64,000 bases of DNA from Phyllobacteriaceae bacterium (lineage in GTDB: Bacteria; Pseudomonadota; Alphaproteobacteria; Rhizobiales; Rhizobiaceae): assembly GCA_016711085.1 (NCBI GenBank), contig JADJTR010000005.1, positions 236,066 through 300,065 of the forward strand, written 5' to 3'. The notes beneath the pieces are model-generated. The model made no database searches. It was given only the letters and a program-made list of their open reading frames with translations, and had not been told where the DNA came from. The first letter of the stretch is position 1. Each line of letters begins with the position of its first letter. Below are positions 21,276-29,773 of the stretch, piece after piece. Made by a program: the position numbers and the translations under genes.

Positions 21276-21757
21276 TTTCCCGCCTTGCCCTGCTCGCCAG
21301 CCTGATCCTGACCACGCCAACCGTCGCCGGTTCGCTCGAACCCTTCGCCGGAACCTTCAAGGGAACCGGTACAGCGCGCATCCGCCCGACGGAACCGGCC
21401 GAGGCGACGCGCTGCCGCCTCACCGCGACGTTGTCCGACGATGGGCGTGTCTTGAAGCAGTCCGGGCAATGCGCCGTTCCCGGCCACAAGGTCGGCATCG
21501 GCGGCACCGTTCGTTTCGACCCGAAATCCGGCGTATTGACCGGCAGCTGGCGCGATGTCGCCACCGGTCGCAACGGCGCGCTCTCCGGCCGATTCGACGG
21601 CGCGGCGATGCGCCTCACCATGATCGTCGACAACCCTGCCGAGGGCGAACCGCCGAGCTACACGATGTCTGTGACGCCCGTCGGCGACGGCTACCGGTTC
21701 GTCACGCGCGCGCCCGGCGTCGCCGAACCAATGGCCAATCTCACCTTCGGAAAATAA
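21272..21757 (+). CDS. Small exported beta-rich protein of unknown function
   Basis: A 161-residue protein beginning MISRLALLASLILTTPTVAG, a Sec signal peptide, then a beta-rich body (LEPFAGTFKGTGTARI, GQCAVPGHKVGIGGTVRFDPKSGVLTGSWRD, GALSGRFDGAAMRLTMIVDN, YTMSVTPVGDGYRFVTR) that suggests a small calycin-like or FABP-like barrel. Two cysteines could form a disulfide. I do not recognise a named family. Its start lies inside the stop codon of the RND transporter gene (ATGA), so the two are co-translated and it may be a periplasmic partner that carries or accepts what that transporter moves. It abuts the kup gene end-to-end with no spacer. Confidence 0.65.
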   Translation: MISRLALLASLILTTPTVAGSLEPFAGTFKGTGTARIRPTEPAEATRCRLTATLSDDGRVLKQSGQCAVPGHKVGIGGTVRFDPKSGVLTGSWRDVATGRNGALSGRFDGAAMRLTMIVDNPAEGEPPSYTMSVTPVGDGYRFVTRAPGVAEPMANLTFGK

Positions 21758-23701
21758 TCAGACCACGACCTGCGTGCCGATCTCGACCACGCGCCCGGTC
21801 GGGATCTGGAAATACTCCGTCGCGTCCGATGCGTTGCGCGCCAGGGCGATGAACAGCTTGTCCTGCCACAGCGGCATGCCGGAATTGACCGAGGCTTTGA
21901 GCGAACGGCGGGACAGGAAGAACGAGGTCGACATGATGTCGAACTTCCAGCCGAGCTTGCGGCAGATCGCCAGGGCCTTCGGAATGTTCGGCTCTTCCAT
22001 GAAGCCGAACCGCAAGATGATGCGCGTGAACAATTGCCCCTCGCGCTCCATCGACACGCGCTCGGAAATCGGCACGCGCGGCTGCGGCAGGATCTTTACC
22101 GACAGGATGACGTTTTCTTCGTGCAGCACCTTGTAATGCTTGAGGCTGTGAAGCAGCGCGGTAGGCGCGCTGTCCGGATCGGCAGACAGGAAAACCGCTG
22201 TTCCTGGCACCTTGTGCGGCGGCTTGCGTTCCAGTTGTCCGGTGAGAAGCGACAGGGGCACCTCGGCCTTGCGGGTTTTCTCAAACAGGATGCCGCTGCC
22301 GCGCGTCCACGTCCACATGATGATGAACATCATCAGCGCCACGGCGATCGAGACGAAGCCGCCATCGATGAATTTGGTGGCGTTGGCGGCGAAAAACAGC
22401 GATTCGAGCGCCGCGAACGGCGCGGCGATCAGGAACGCCACCCACACCGAACGCTTCCATACCCGCCAGATGACGACGAACAGCAACAGCGCCGTCATCA
22501 CCATTTCGCCGGTGACCGAAATGCCGTAGGCCGAGGCGAGTCGTTCCGACGAACCGAATCCGAGCACCAGCATCAGCACGCCGATCAGCAGCAGCGTGTT
22601 GACGCGCGGCATGAAAATCTGCCCCGACTGCGTTTCCGACGTGTGCTTGACCTGGAAGCGCGGCAGCAATTGCAGCTGGATCGCCTGACGGGTCAGCGAA
22701 TACGCCCCCGAAATCACCGCCTGGCTGGCGATGATGGTGGCGAGCGTGGCGAGGATCACCATCGGCAGCGTCGCCCAGTCCGGCACCATCTCGAACAGCG
22801 GCTGGCCGATCGGCTGGTTGTGCGCGATCACATAGGCGCCCTGACCGAAATAATTGAGCAGCAGGCAGGGAAACACCAGCGCGAACCAGGCGAGCGTGAT
22901 CGGCTTGCGGCCGAAATGGCCGAGATCGACGTAGAGCGCCTCGGCCCCGGTGACGGCGAGAAAGGCCGCGCCGATGACCGCGAAGGCGACGCCTGGATGT
23001 CCGTAAAGGAACGATACGGCCTCCAGCGGATTGATCGCCGCGAAGATCGCCGGATAGTCGAACACATGCACCGCGCCGGTGACGCCGAGCACGACGAACC
23101 ACAGTGCGGTGAGCGGCCCGAACACGATGGCGACCTTGGCCGTGCCGAACGACTGGACGGCGAACAGGCCGACGATGATCAGCACCGTCAGCGGCACGAC
23201 GAACTCGCCGAAACGCGGCGACACGATTTCGAGGCCTTCGACGGCGGACAGCACCGAAATCGCTGGCGTGATGATGGCGTCGCCGAAAAACAGCGATGCC
23301 CCGACCATGCCGACAATCAGCACGATCCATTTGTACTGGCCGTCGACCGCCTCGCGCGCCAGCGTCATGATCGACAGCGTACCGCCCTCGCCGCGGTTGT
23401 CGGCGCGCAGCACGAAGCCGACATATTTGACCGTGACGATGAGGGTGAGCGCCCACAGGATGATCGAGAGGACGCCGATCACCTGATCCGCCGTCGGCGC
23501 GGCGTCGTGGCTGACGGCGCGCAGCGCCTCGCGCAGCGCATAGAGCGGGCTGGTGCCGATGTCGCCATAGACAACGCCGATGGCGCCGAGCGCCAACGCC
23601 GCCACACCCTTGGAATCGCCGTGACCATGGCTGTCGCCAGAGCCGTTGACCGGCGCGCCGGCATTTTCAGCCATTGGCGCGCCACCGCTTGTTTCAGCCA
23701 C
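21758..23701 (-). CDS. kup: Kup potassium transporter
   Basis: A 647-residue low-affinity K+/H+ symporter of the inner membrane (KUP/HAK/KT family). The first helix carries the family signature ALGAIGVVYGDIGTSPLYALREAL. About twelve helices follow, including GGTLSIMTLA, LFFGDAIITPAISVLSAVEG and ALYVDLGHFGRKPITLAW. The C-terminal 150 residues are a soluble domain (RKPPHKVPGTAVFLSADPDSAPTALLHSLKHYKVLHE). A GTG at 23701 has GGAGAG eight bases upstream and is the likely start; the ATG 27 bases further in is less well placed. The stop directly touches the stop of the convergent exported-protein gene, with no room for a terminator. Confidence 0.95.
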   Translation of the reverse strand: MAETSGGAPMAENAGAPVNGSGDSHGHGDSKGVAALALGAIGVVYGDIGTSPLYALREALRAVSHDAAPTADQVIGVLSIILWALTLIVTVKYVGFVLRADNRGEGGTLSIMTLAREAVDGQYKWIVLIVGMVGASLFFGDAIITPAISVLSAVEGLEIVSPRFGEFVVPLTVLIIVGLFAVQSFGTAKVAIVFGPLTALWFVVLGVTGAVHVFDYPAIFAAINPLEAVSFLYGHPGVAFAVIGAAFLAVTGAEALYVDLGHFGRKPITLAWFALVFPCLLLNYFGQGAYVIAHNQPIGQPLFEMVPDWATLPMVILATLATIIASQAVISGAYSLTRQAIQLQLLPRFQVKHTSETQSGQIFMPRVNTLLLIGVLMLVLGFGSSERLASAYGISVTGEMVMTALLLFVVIWRVWKRSVWVAFLIAAPFAALESLFFAANATKFIDGGFVSIAVALMMFIIMWTWTRGSGILFEKTRKAEVPLSLLTGQLERKPPHKVPGTAVFLSADPDSAPTALLHSLKHYKVLHEENVILSVKILPQPRVPISERVSMEREGQLFTRIILRFGFMEEPNIPKALAICRKLGWKFDIMSTSFFLSRRSLKASVNSGMPLWQDKLFIALARNASDATEYFQIPTGRVVEIGTQVVV

Positions 23702-23788
23702 GATCGGCTCTCCGTGCAGGACGGCGGCGTTTACGCCCCGCGCGCCATGAAATCAAGACGGGCGAAAGGTTATGCCCCGATTGCGGCA

Positions 23789-24532
23789 TCAGCCACAGGC
23801 CGAAACGAAGCGCCGCACTGTTTGCGCCATGCCGAATTCGAGCGCGTCCGCCGTCAGGCCGTGGCCGATCGAGACCTCGAGCAAATGCGGGATCGCCTGC
23901 GCCAGCGCCGGCAGGTTGGCGACCGTCAGATCGTGCCCGGCGTTGACGCCCAACCCGGCTTCCTTTGCCAGCGCTGCGGTTTTGGCGAGCTTTTGCAAAG
24001 ACTTGGCGCTCCGGACTGAATCGTCGTGGCAGGAACCGTAAGGACCGGTGTAGAGCTCGATACGGTCCGCCCCGGTCGCCTTCGCCGCCGTGATCGCGCG
24101 CTCGTCGAGATCCGGTTCGGAAAACAGCGACACGCGCAGGCCCTTGAATTTGAGCCGCGTCACCGTTTCGCGCAGGTAGCGTTGGTCGGCGATGAAATCC
24201 CAGCCATGGTCCGATGTCGGCTGCGCCGGATCGTCCGGCACCAGCGTCACCTGCTCGGGCTCGTGGCGTTCGACGAGCGCCAGGAAATCCTCGCTCGGAT
24301 AGCCCTCGATGTTGAATTCGGCGCCGGGGAATTCGTCGTCGATCAGGGCGCGGATGTCCGGCAGGTCGCTGAAACGGATGTGGCGCTCGTCCGGCCGCGG
24401 ATGCACGGTCAGGCCGTGCGCGCCGGCGGCAAGCGCGATGCGGCCGAGATGCGTCAGGCTTGGCCAGGGCAGGTCACGGCGATTGCGCAAATAGGCGATG
24501 GCGTTGATGTTGACCGAAAGGCGGGCGGACAT
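23789..24532 (-). CDS. pdxJ: Pyridoxine 5'-phosphate synthase
   Basis: Condenses 1-deoxyxylulose 5-phosphate with 3-amino-2-oxopropyl phosphate to form pyridoxine 5'-phosphate, the last ring-closing step of DXP-dependent vitamin B6 synthesis. The 247-residue TIM barrel has the PdxJ landmarks LSVNINAIAYLRNRR, AGAHGLTVHPRPDERHI, FNIEGYPSEDFL, QVTLVPD, RVSLFSEPD, ELYTGPYG and the phosphate-binding GLGVNAGHDLTVANLP, then EVSIGHGLTADAL. It is intact and of normal length. It is transcribed in the same direction as kup, 87 bp upstream of it. No other pdx gene is in the window. Confidence 0.97.
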   Translation of the reverse strand: MSARLSVNINAIAYLRNRRDLPWPSLTHLGRIALAAGAHGLTVHPRPDERHIRFSDLPDIRALIDDEFPGAEFNIEGYPSEDFLALVERHEPEQVTLVPDDPAQPTSDHGWDFIADQRYLRETVTRLKFKGLRVSLFSEPDLDERAITAAKATGADRIELYTGPYGSCHDDSVRSAKSLQKLAKTAALAKEAGLGVNAGHDLTVANLPALAQAIPHLLEVSIGHGLTADALEFGMAQTVRRFVSACG

Positions 24533-24658
24533 GGAGCGATTCCGGTTGATCGGGGCGGACCATAACGAATTTTTCCCGCCATTCCAGACAATCGGCTGGC
24601 AGTTGCAATTGCCCGTGGCTCGGGCACACTTTGTTTGGAAGCGACATGCGGGGCCGAA

Positions 24659-25513
24659 GTGATCTCAATCGTTGACTCGATTTCCTTGCCTGGTTTCGAC
24701 GACCGCGCCAACGAAGACCGTTTCGGCTTCACCGACGACGCCGCCTTCGTCATCGACGGGGCGACGGGTCTCGGCAATCCGCTATTGACCGGTCCGGGTG
24801 GTTCGGACGCTGCATGGATCGCCGATTTCGCCGCGCTCGGCTTCGAGGCCATGTTGGCGAAAGGCGGCTCGGTCGTCGATGCGGTGCGCGCCGTCAACAC
24901 CGACGTGCTGCGCCTCGTCGGGCTCTGCGCGCCCGACGCGCCCGACTGGGCCCTGCCGATCGCCGGCTTCCAGGCGGTGACCTGGCGCAACGGCCTGCTG
25001 GAAACCTGGGGCCTTGGCGATTGTTCGTTGATCGTCATCGACGCGGCCGGCGCGACATGGCGCGCGTCGGGCCTTCCCGGCGCGGCCGAACGCGAACGCG
25101 CCGAAACCCGAGCCCGCAGCGACGAAACAGGCCCCCTCAATGGTCGCCAACTTTACGAAATGCCGGACGTATTGGCCGGACTGCGCGAGGCCCGCGCCCG
25201 TTTCAACAAGCCCGGCCAGCCGGTCTGGACGCTCGGCGCCTCGCCCTCGGCCGCGAATCACGTCAGCCGCATGGCCATCCACGCCGCGCTGCCGGCCGTC
25301 GGGCTGCTTGCCACCGATGGCTTCATGGCGCTTGTCGAAACCTATGGTCAGTTCGATCCCGCCGGCCTTGTCGCGGCGGCGGAAAACGACGGGCTGGAGA
25401 TGCTCGGCAGCCTGCTGCGCCAGACCGAGCGCGTCGCCGATCCCGAATGCATCACCTGGCCGCGTTACAAGATCAGCGACGACGCGACCGCGATCCTGTT
25501 CGAGATCGGGTGA
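24659..25513 (+). CDS. PP2C-like serine/threonine protein phosphatase
   Basis: A 284-residue protein with the outline of a PP2C-family metal-dependent phosphatase. NEDRFGF and AFVIDGATGL supply the first metal-binding aspartate, ETWGLGDCSLIVID matches the GDS-type motif, GLLATDGFMALVETY resembles the SDG motif, and ISDDATAILFEIG is the final DDxT-like motif. Its targets are unknown. The start is uncertain: GTG at 24659 and TTG at 24635 are in frame and neither has a strong ribosome binding site. The stop overlaps the GTG start of the SDR-DoxX gene (GTGA), so it heads a tightly coupled three-gene unit. Confidence 0.75.
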   Translation: MISIVDSISLPGFDDRANEDRFGFTDDAAFVIDGATGLGNPLLTGPGGSDAAWIADFAALGFEAMLAKGGSVVDAVRAVNTDVLRLVGLCAPDAPDWALPIAGFQAVTWRNGLLETWGLGDCSLIVIDAAGATWRASGLPGAAERERAETRARSDETGPLNGRQLYEMPDVLAGLREARARFNKPGQPVWTLGASPSAANHVSRMAIHAALPAVGLLATDGFMALVETYGQFDPAGLVAAAENDGLEMLGSLLRQTERVADPECITWPRYKISDDATAILFEIG

Positions 25514-26832
25514 AGCCGGTGCGCGTTCTCGTTCTCGGCGGCTATGGCTTCATCGGCGAGGCCGTCTGCCGCGCCTTGGACGCGGCCGGGCGCGATGTCG
25601 CCGGGCTTGGGCGCGATACGACGCGCGCCGCTCGGCGCATGCCTTTCGTCCGCTGGATCAAGGCCGATTTGCGCGAACTTCAAACCGCCGAGGCGTGGTC
25701 GCGATTGCTGATCGGCGTCGACGCAATCGTCAATGCCGCTGGTGCGTTGCAGGATGGCGGCGGCGACAATCTCGACGCAACGCAGCACCGCGCCATGCTG
25801 GCGCTTTACCAAGCCGCCGCCGCGTCCCCGCCGATGATCGTGCAGATTTCCGCCAACACCGCCGGCGCCGGCGCGCAAACCGCCTTCATGGCCACCAAGC
25901 GAATGGCCGACGCCGCATTGGCGAAATCCGGCCTTCCCTTCGTCATCTTGCGCCCCGCTCTGGTCATCGGCCGCAACGCCCATGGCGGCACGGCCCTCGT
26001 TCGTGCCTTGGCGGCTTTTCCTTTCGGCGCGCCGCTGATCCATGGATCGGCCGAAGTGGCGACAGTCGCGCTCGACGACGTCGCCACGGCCGTGGTCTCG
26101 GCGCTGGACGGGCGCATCCCGCCCCGGACCGACATGGCGCTTGCCCACCCGCGCAGGACGACGCTCGCCGAACTCGTCGCCGCGCACCGCGCCTGGCTCG
26201 GTCTGCCGGCCGCGCCGTCCCGCCATGCGCCGGGTTGGCTGGCCCGCCTCGCCGGCGCGGCGGCGGACGCGGCCGGTCGTCTCGGCTGGCGCCCGCCGCT
26301 GCGCTCCACCGCGCTGGCCGTCATGGCGGGCGGCATTGAAGCGGCTGAATCGAAACATGAACCGCCGGATTCCCTCCGCCCGGTTTCGGGCGTGATCCCC
26401 TTGAAATCACTGGCGGAAACGCTGGCTTCCAATCCCGCCGGCGTACAGGATTTGTGGTTCGCCCGCCTTTATCTGCTGAAACCGGCGCTCATTGTCGGCC
26501 TTGCCTTGTTCTGGATTTTCTCGGGATCGATCGCCCTGTTCCGTTTCGATCAATCGGCCGCCTATCTGGCGGCGACCGGTCTCGACGAAGGACTTTCCGG
26601 CGCGATGACCTGGGCGACCAGCCTCGCCGATATCGGTCTCGGCCTCGCCGTGATGTGGCGGTCATTCGCCGCGCGCGCGCTGATCGCCATGGTCGGCCTG
26701 TCGCTCGCCTATCTGGCGGCGGCGACGATCCTGTCGCCCGGTCTGTGGCTCGATCCGCTCGGCCCGTTGCTCAAGGTCGTCCCGTCGATCCTTCTGGCGC
26801 TGACGGCGCGCGCCATACTGGACGAACGCTGA
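25510..26832 (+). CDS. SDR-family NAD(P)-binding protein fused to a DoxX-like membrane domain
   Basis: A two-domain protein of 440 residues. The N-terminal half (about residues 1-270) is an extended short-chain dehydrogenase fold with the cofactor motif VLVLGGYGFIGEAVCRAL and VDAIVNAAGALQDGG, but the YxxxK pair typical of active epimerases is not obvious (MATKRMADAAL lies where it would be). The C-terminal 150 residues form four membrane helices of the DoxX-like type (LLKPALIVGLALFWIFSGSIALF, LADIGLGLAVMWRS, ALIAMVGLSLAYLAAATIL, VVPSILLALTARAIL). The GTG start at 25510 overlaps the preceding stop. A second GTG nine bases in is possible. The stop overlaps the next ATG (TGATG). The fused layout suggests a membrane-tethered NAD(P)H sensor or quinone-linked oxidoreductase. 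Confidence 0.75.
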   Translation: MKPVRVLVLGGYGFIGEAVCRALDAAGRDVAGLGRDTTRAARRMPFVRWIKADLRELQTAEAWSRLLIGVDAIVNAAGALQDGGGDNLDATQHRAMLALYQAAAASPPMIVQISANTAGAGAQTAFMATKRMADAALAKSGLPFVILRPALVIGRNAHGGTALVRALAAFPFGAPLIHGSAEVATVALDDVATAVVSALDGRIPPRTDMALAHPRRTTLAELVAAHRAWLGLPAAPSRHAPGWLARLAGAAADAAGRLGWRPPLRSTALAVMAGGIEAAESKHEPPDSLRPVSGVIPLKSLAETLASNPAGVQDLWFARLYLLKPALIVGLALFWIFSGSIALFRFDQSAAYLAATGLDEGLSGAMTWATSLADIGLGLAVMWRSFAARALIAMVGLSLAYLAAATILSPGLWLDPLGPLLKVVPSILLALTARAILDER

Positions 26833-27296
26833 TGGAAGAGGTCCTGCGCTTCCTCCATCTCGTCGGCGCGACAATCCTGCTCGGAACCGGCGCCGGCATC
26901 GCCTTTTTCATGGTCATGGCCAACCGCACCCGCGATCCGGCAACCATCGCCCATGTCGCGGCGACCGTGGTTGTCGCCGATCTGCTGTTCACCGCCACGG
27001 CCGTGGTCGCCCAGCCGGTCACCGGAATCCTGCTGGCCATGCAGGCGGGCTGGCCGCTGACGACACCGTGGATCATGCTCGCGCTGGCGCTTTATGTCTT
27101 CACCGGCCTGTGCTGGTTGCCGGTCGTCTGGCTGCAAATGCGAATGCGCGACCTTGCCCGCGGTGCGGCCGCGAAGGGCGAAGCGCTTCCCGCGATCTAT
27201 TTCCGCTTCTTTCGGATCTGGTTCGCGCTCGGCGTCCTGGCTTTCGCCGCCGTGCTCGCCATCCTCTGGCTGATGCTGGCGCGGCCGGGGATGTGA
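26832..27296 (+). CDS. DUF2269 family integral membrane protein
   Basis: A 154-residue protein with four predicted membrane helices. It starts MEEVLRFLHLVGATILLGTGAGIAFFMVMAN, the characteristic opening of DUF2269 proteins, in which a membrane-buried histidine in FLHLVGA may bind a cofactor. TAVVAQPVTGILLAM, WIMLALALYVFTGLCWLPVVWLQMRMRDLAR and FALGVLAFAAVLAILWLMLARPGM are the other helices. The function is unknown for the family, which is often found beside DoxX-like SDR genes, as here. It starts inside the stop of the SDR-DoxX gene, so the two proteins are probably made in fixed ratio and may form a complex. Confidence 0.8.
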   Translation: MEEVLRFLHLVGATILLGTGAGIAFFMVMANRTRDPATIAHVAATVVVADLLFTATAVVAQPVTGILLAMQAGWPLTTPWIMLALALYVFTGLCWLPVVWLQMRMRDLARGAAAKGEALPAIYFRFFRIWFALGVLAFAAVLAILWLMLARPGM

Positions 27297-27299
27297 GGG

Positions 27300-28427
27300 C
27301 TACCGCACCACCGTCAAGCGCTCCGCCGCCCTTGTCACCGCCGTGTAGAGCCAGCGCTGGCGCATGTCCTTGAAGGCGAAGCTCTCGTCGAACAGCACGA
27401 CGTTGTTCCACTGCGACCCTTGAGCCTTGTGCACGGTCAGCGCGTAGCCATAGTCGAAATCGTCGTAACGCTTCTTCGTCGCCCACGGGATGTCGGCGTC
27501 GGGTGTCTCGAACTGGGCCTTCAGCAGCTTGATCTTGGCGACGCCGCGATCCGGCTCGTCTTCCTCCGGCGTCACCAGCAGGTTGATGCCGGGCTTCACC
27601 GTCTCTTTCGACGAACTCATCGTCGTCCACAGCGAGCCGTTGAGCAGGCCCTTGGCCGGATCGTTCCTGAGGCACACCAGCTTGTCGCCGGCCTGCGGAT
27701 AAACCGCTGAAAAGCCTTTCAATTCGCGCAGACGCATGTTGTAGCGCCGCCGCGTCCGGTTGGTGCCGACGAGCACCTGGTCGGCGTCGAGCACGAGCTC
27801 CTGCGTCACCTCGTCCCGGCCGATCACCTGCGCCGCGCCATAGTCGCCGCGCATGAATTCGCGGCCTTCGCGCACGTCGAGGGCGAGGCGGATGATCGGG
27901 TTGTCGCGCGCCTGCCGGTGGATTTCGGTCAACAGGAAATCCGGTTCCGCCTCGGTGAAATAGCCGGCGCCGGAAATCGGCGGCAATTGGCCGGGATCGC
28001 CGAGCACCAGCACCGGCGCGCCGAAGCTCAGCAGATCCTTCGCCAGCGGCTCGTCGACCATCGAGCATTCGTCGACGATGACGAGCTTGGCCTTGGAAAT
28101 CGGGCTTTGCCGGTTAAGCGCGAAGGTCGGCGTCATCGAGGTCTTGCCGGTCACCTCGTCGACGGCTTCCTCCTCGCCCTTCGGCCGGTAGATCAGCGAA
28201 TGGATGGTGCGCGCGTTCACCGCGCCGCGGTAGCGCATCACCTGCGCCGCCTTGCCGGTGAAGGCGGCGAACTGCACGTCGCCGTCGACATGCTCGGCGA
28301 AATGCTTCGCCAGCGTCGTCTTGCCGGTGCCGGCGTAGCCGAACAGGCGGAAAATCTGCGGCCGGCCGGTTTTCAGCCAGCGCGCGACCGCTTTCAACGC
28401 CTCGTCCTGTTGCGGGGAGAATTGCAT
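27300..28427 (-). CDS. SF1B-type DNA helicase / RecD-like ATPase
   Basis: A 375-residue helicase of the RecD2/Dda group. Motifs in order are the Q-motif region MQFSPQQDEALKAVARWL, Walker A GYAGTGKTTLAKH, motif Ia FTGKAAQVM, Walker B IVDECSMVDEPLAKDLL, motif III VLVLGDPGQLPPI, motif IV FLLTEIHRQA and the late motifs V/VI YALTVHKAQGSQWNNVVLF and RWLYTAVTRAAERLTVV. Its short length, with no RecB/RecC-interacting N-terminus, matches small phage-type and chromosomal Dda-like helicases that unwind 5' to 3'. It probably acts in DNA repair or replication restart. It is transcribed away from the ATP-grasp gene. Confidence 0.85.
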   Translation of the reverse strand: MQFSPQQDEALKAVARWLKTGRPQIFRLFGYAGTGKTTLAKHFAEHVDGDVQFAAFTGKAAQVMRYRGAVNARTIHSLIYRPKGEEEAVDEVTGKTSMTPTFALNRQSPISKAKLVIVDECSMVDEPLAKDLLSFGAPVLVLGDPGQLPPISGAGYFTEAEPDFLLTEIHRQARDNPIIRLALDVREGREFMRGDYGAAQVIGRDEVTQELVLDADQVLVGTNRTRRRYNMRLRELKGFSAVYPQAGDKLVCLRNDPAKGLLNGSLWTTMSSSKETVKPGINLLVTPEEDEPDRGVAKIKLLKAQFETPDADIPWATKKRYDDFDYGYALTVHKAQGSQWNNVVLFDESFAFKDMRQRWLYTAVTRAAERLTVVR

Positions 28428-28538
28428 ATCGCGTCAGAGCAGATTCTTGCCGGATGGGAAATGGAGCGCCAGCCGGTTGCGGGGATTGTTTACGCTTTTG
28501 CGTTACTCCTGCGCAATGGTCCGAAAGCAACTCATGCG

Positions 28539-29773
28539 ATGCCCAACGCCATGAAAGACACCGAATCGCCCGGCGTCGTCATCCTCGGCGGCGCTCATGG
28601 CTCGTTGGCGCTGGCTCGCTCGCTCGGCGCCAAGGGCGTTCCCGCCTGGCTCGTCTCCAACGATAATCCGCTGCCGGGCTGGTCGCGCCATTTCCGGAAG
28701 GTATTCGCCGGCCCGGTCCGGACGCGGACGAAGCGGCGTCCTTTATCACCGGTCTGGCGGTTCGCGAGGGCTTTTACGGCGCGCTTTTGGTGCCGGCTGG
28801 CGATGCCGAGGTCAGTTTCGCATCCCGGGCGAAAGCCGCGCTCGCGCCCGCGCTCGACGTCGTCCTGACACCGTGGGAGCGACTGGAGCGCGTCGTCGAA
28901 AAACCGCTCCTCTACAGGCTTTGCGCCGAACTCGAACTCGGTTGCCCGACAACATGGCCTTCGCGCAACCTGGTCGCCGGAGACCTTTCCGCATTGCGTT
29001 TTCCCGTCATCCTCAAGCCGAACATGGGCGGCGGCAAGGGCGCGCTGGCCCGGGCCAAGGTGATGCGCATCAACGAGCCACAGGCATTTGCCGCCGCCTT
29101 CAACGAAGCCTGCGCCGAGATCGGTGTCGACAATGTCGTTGTCCAGGAATTGGTTCCCGGCGGCGGCGAATGCCAGTTTTCCTATGCCGCGCTTTGGTTC
29201 GAAGGCGCGCCAATCGCCGAATATACGGCCCGACGCACCCGCCAGTACCCCGTCGACTTCGGCTATACGTCCACTTTTGTCGAAGTCGTCGACGAACCGG
29301 AGGTGGCTATCGCGTCCCGACGCCTGCTCACTTCCATCGGCCATCACGGACTGGTCGAGATCGAGTTCAAGCGCGATCCGCGAGACGGCTCGTTGCGCGT
29401 GCTCGATGTCAATCCGCGTCCGTGGTCCTGGTTTGGCCTGTCGGCCGCCGCGGGCGTCGATCTGGGGGCCATGTTGTGGGACAAGGCCAATGGGGCAACG
29501 CCGGCGCCGGCCATCGCCGAAACCGGCGTATCCTGGATGTACCTTGTTCGCGATTTCGTTTCCGCAGCGGTTCTTGCGCGGCGTGGGCCATCCTCCCTTC
29601 CCGACTGGTTCGCCAGCTTTGGCAAGGTACGCGCCTGGGCATGTTTTTCCGTCGGCGATCCGGTTCCCGGGTTGATCGACATCCCTCTGACGCTCTGGCG
29701 GGTCGTCAGTCGTCGCTTGCTGGCGCCCTTGCTGGCCGGCCTTGGCGGACGAAAAGTGGAAGAAAACGCGTGA
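28539..29773 (+). CDS. ATP-grasp ligase (COG3919-like), single-base frameshift
   Basis: An ATP-grasp enzyme that probably joins a carboxylate to an amine or thiol. The N-terminal part (PGVVILGGAHGSLALARSLGAKGVPAWLVSNDNPLPGWSRHF) is the pre-ATP-grasp fold typical of COG3919. The grasp domain has FPVILKPNMGGGKGAL, VVVQELVPGGGECQFSYAAL and the metal-binding end DGSLRVLDVNPRPWSWFGLS. The frame breaks near 28720: after KVFAGP the continuation PDADEAASFITGLAVREGFYGALLVPAGD lies in another frame. One lost base explains this and gives about 411 residues. The longest open fragment is 28787-29773. The stop overlaps the next GTG start (GTGA), coupling it to a polysaccharide deacetylase, the pairing seen in exopolysaccharide gene groups. 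Confidence 0.78.

Noticed and set aside
22034..24019. A 661-codon open frame on the plus strand opposite kup
   Set aside because: It is antisense to a clearly conserved kup gene, has a low-complexity Arg/Asp/His-rich translation, and is explained by the high GC of the opposite strand's third codon positions.
28428..28538. Small gene between the helicase and ATP-grasp genes
   Set aside because: The short frames there have no ribosome binding site. The region is best seen as a divergent promoter.
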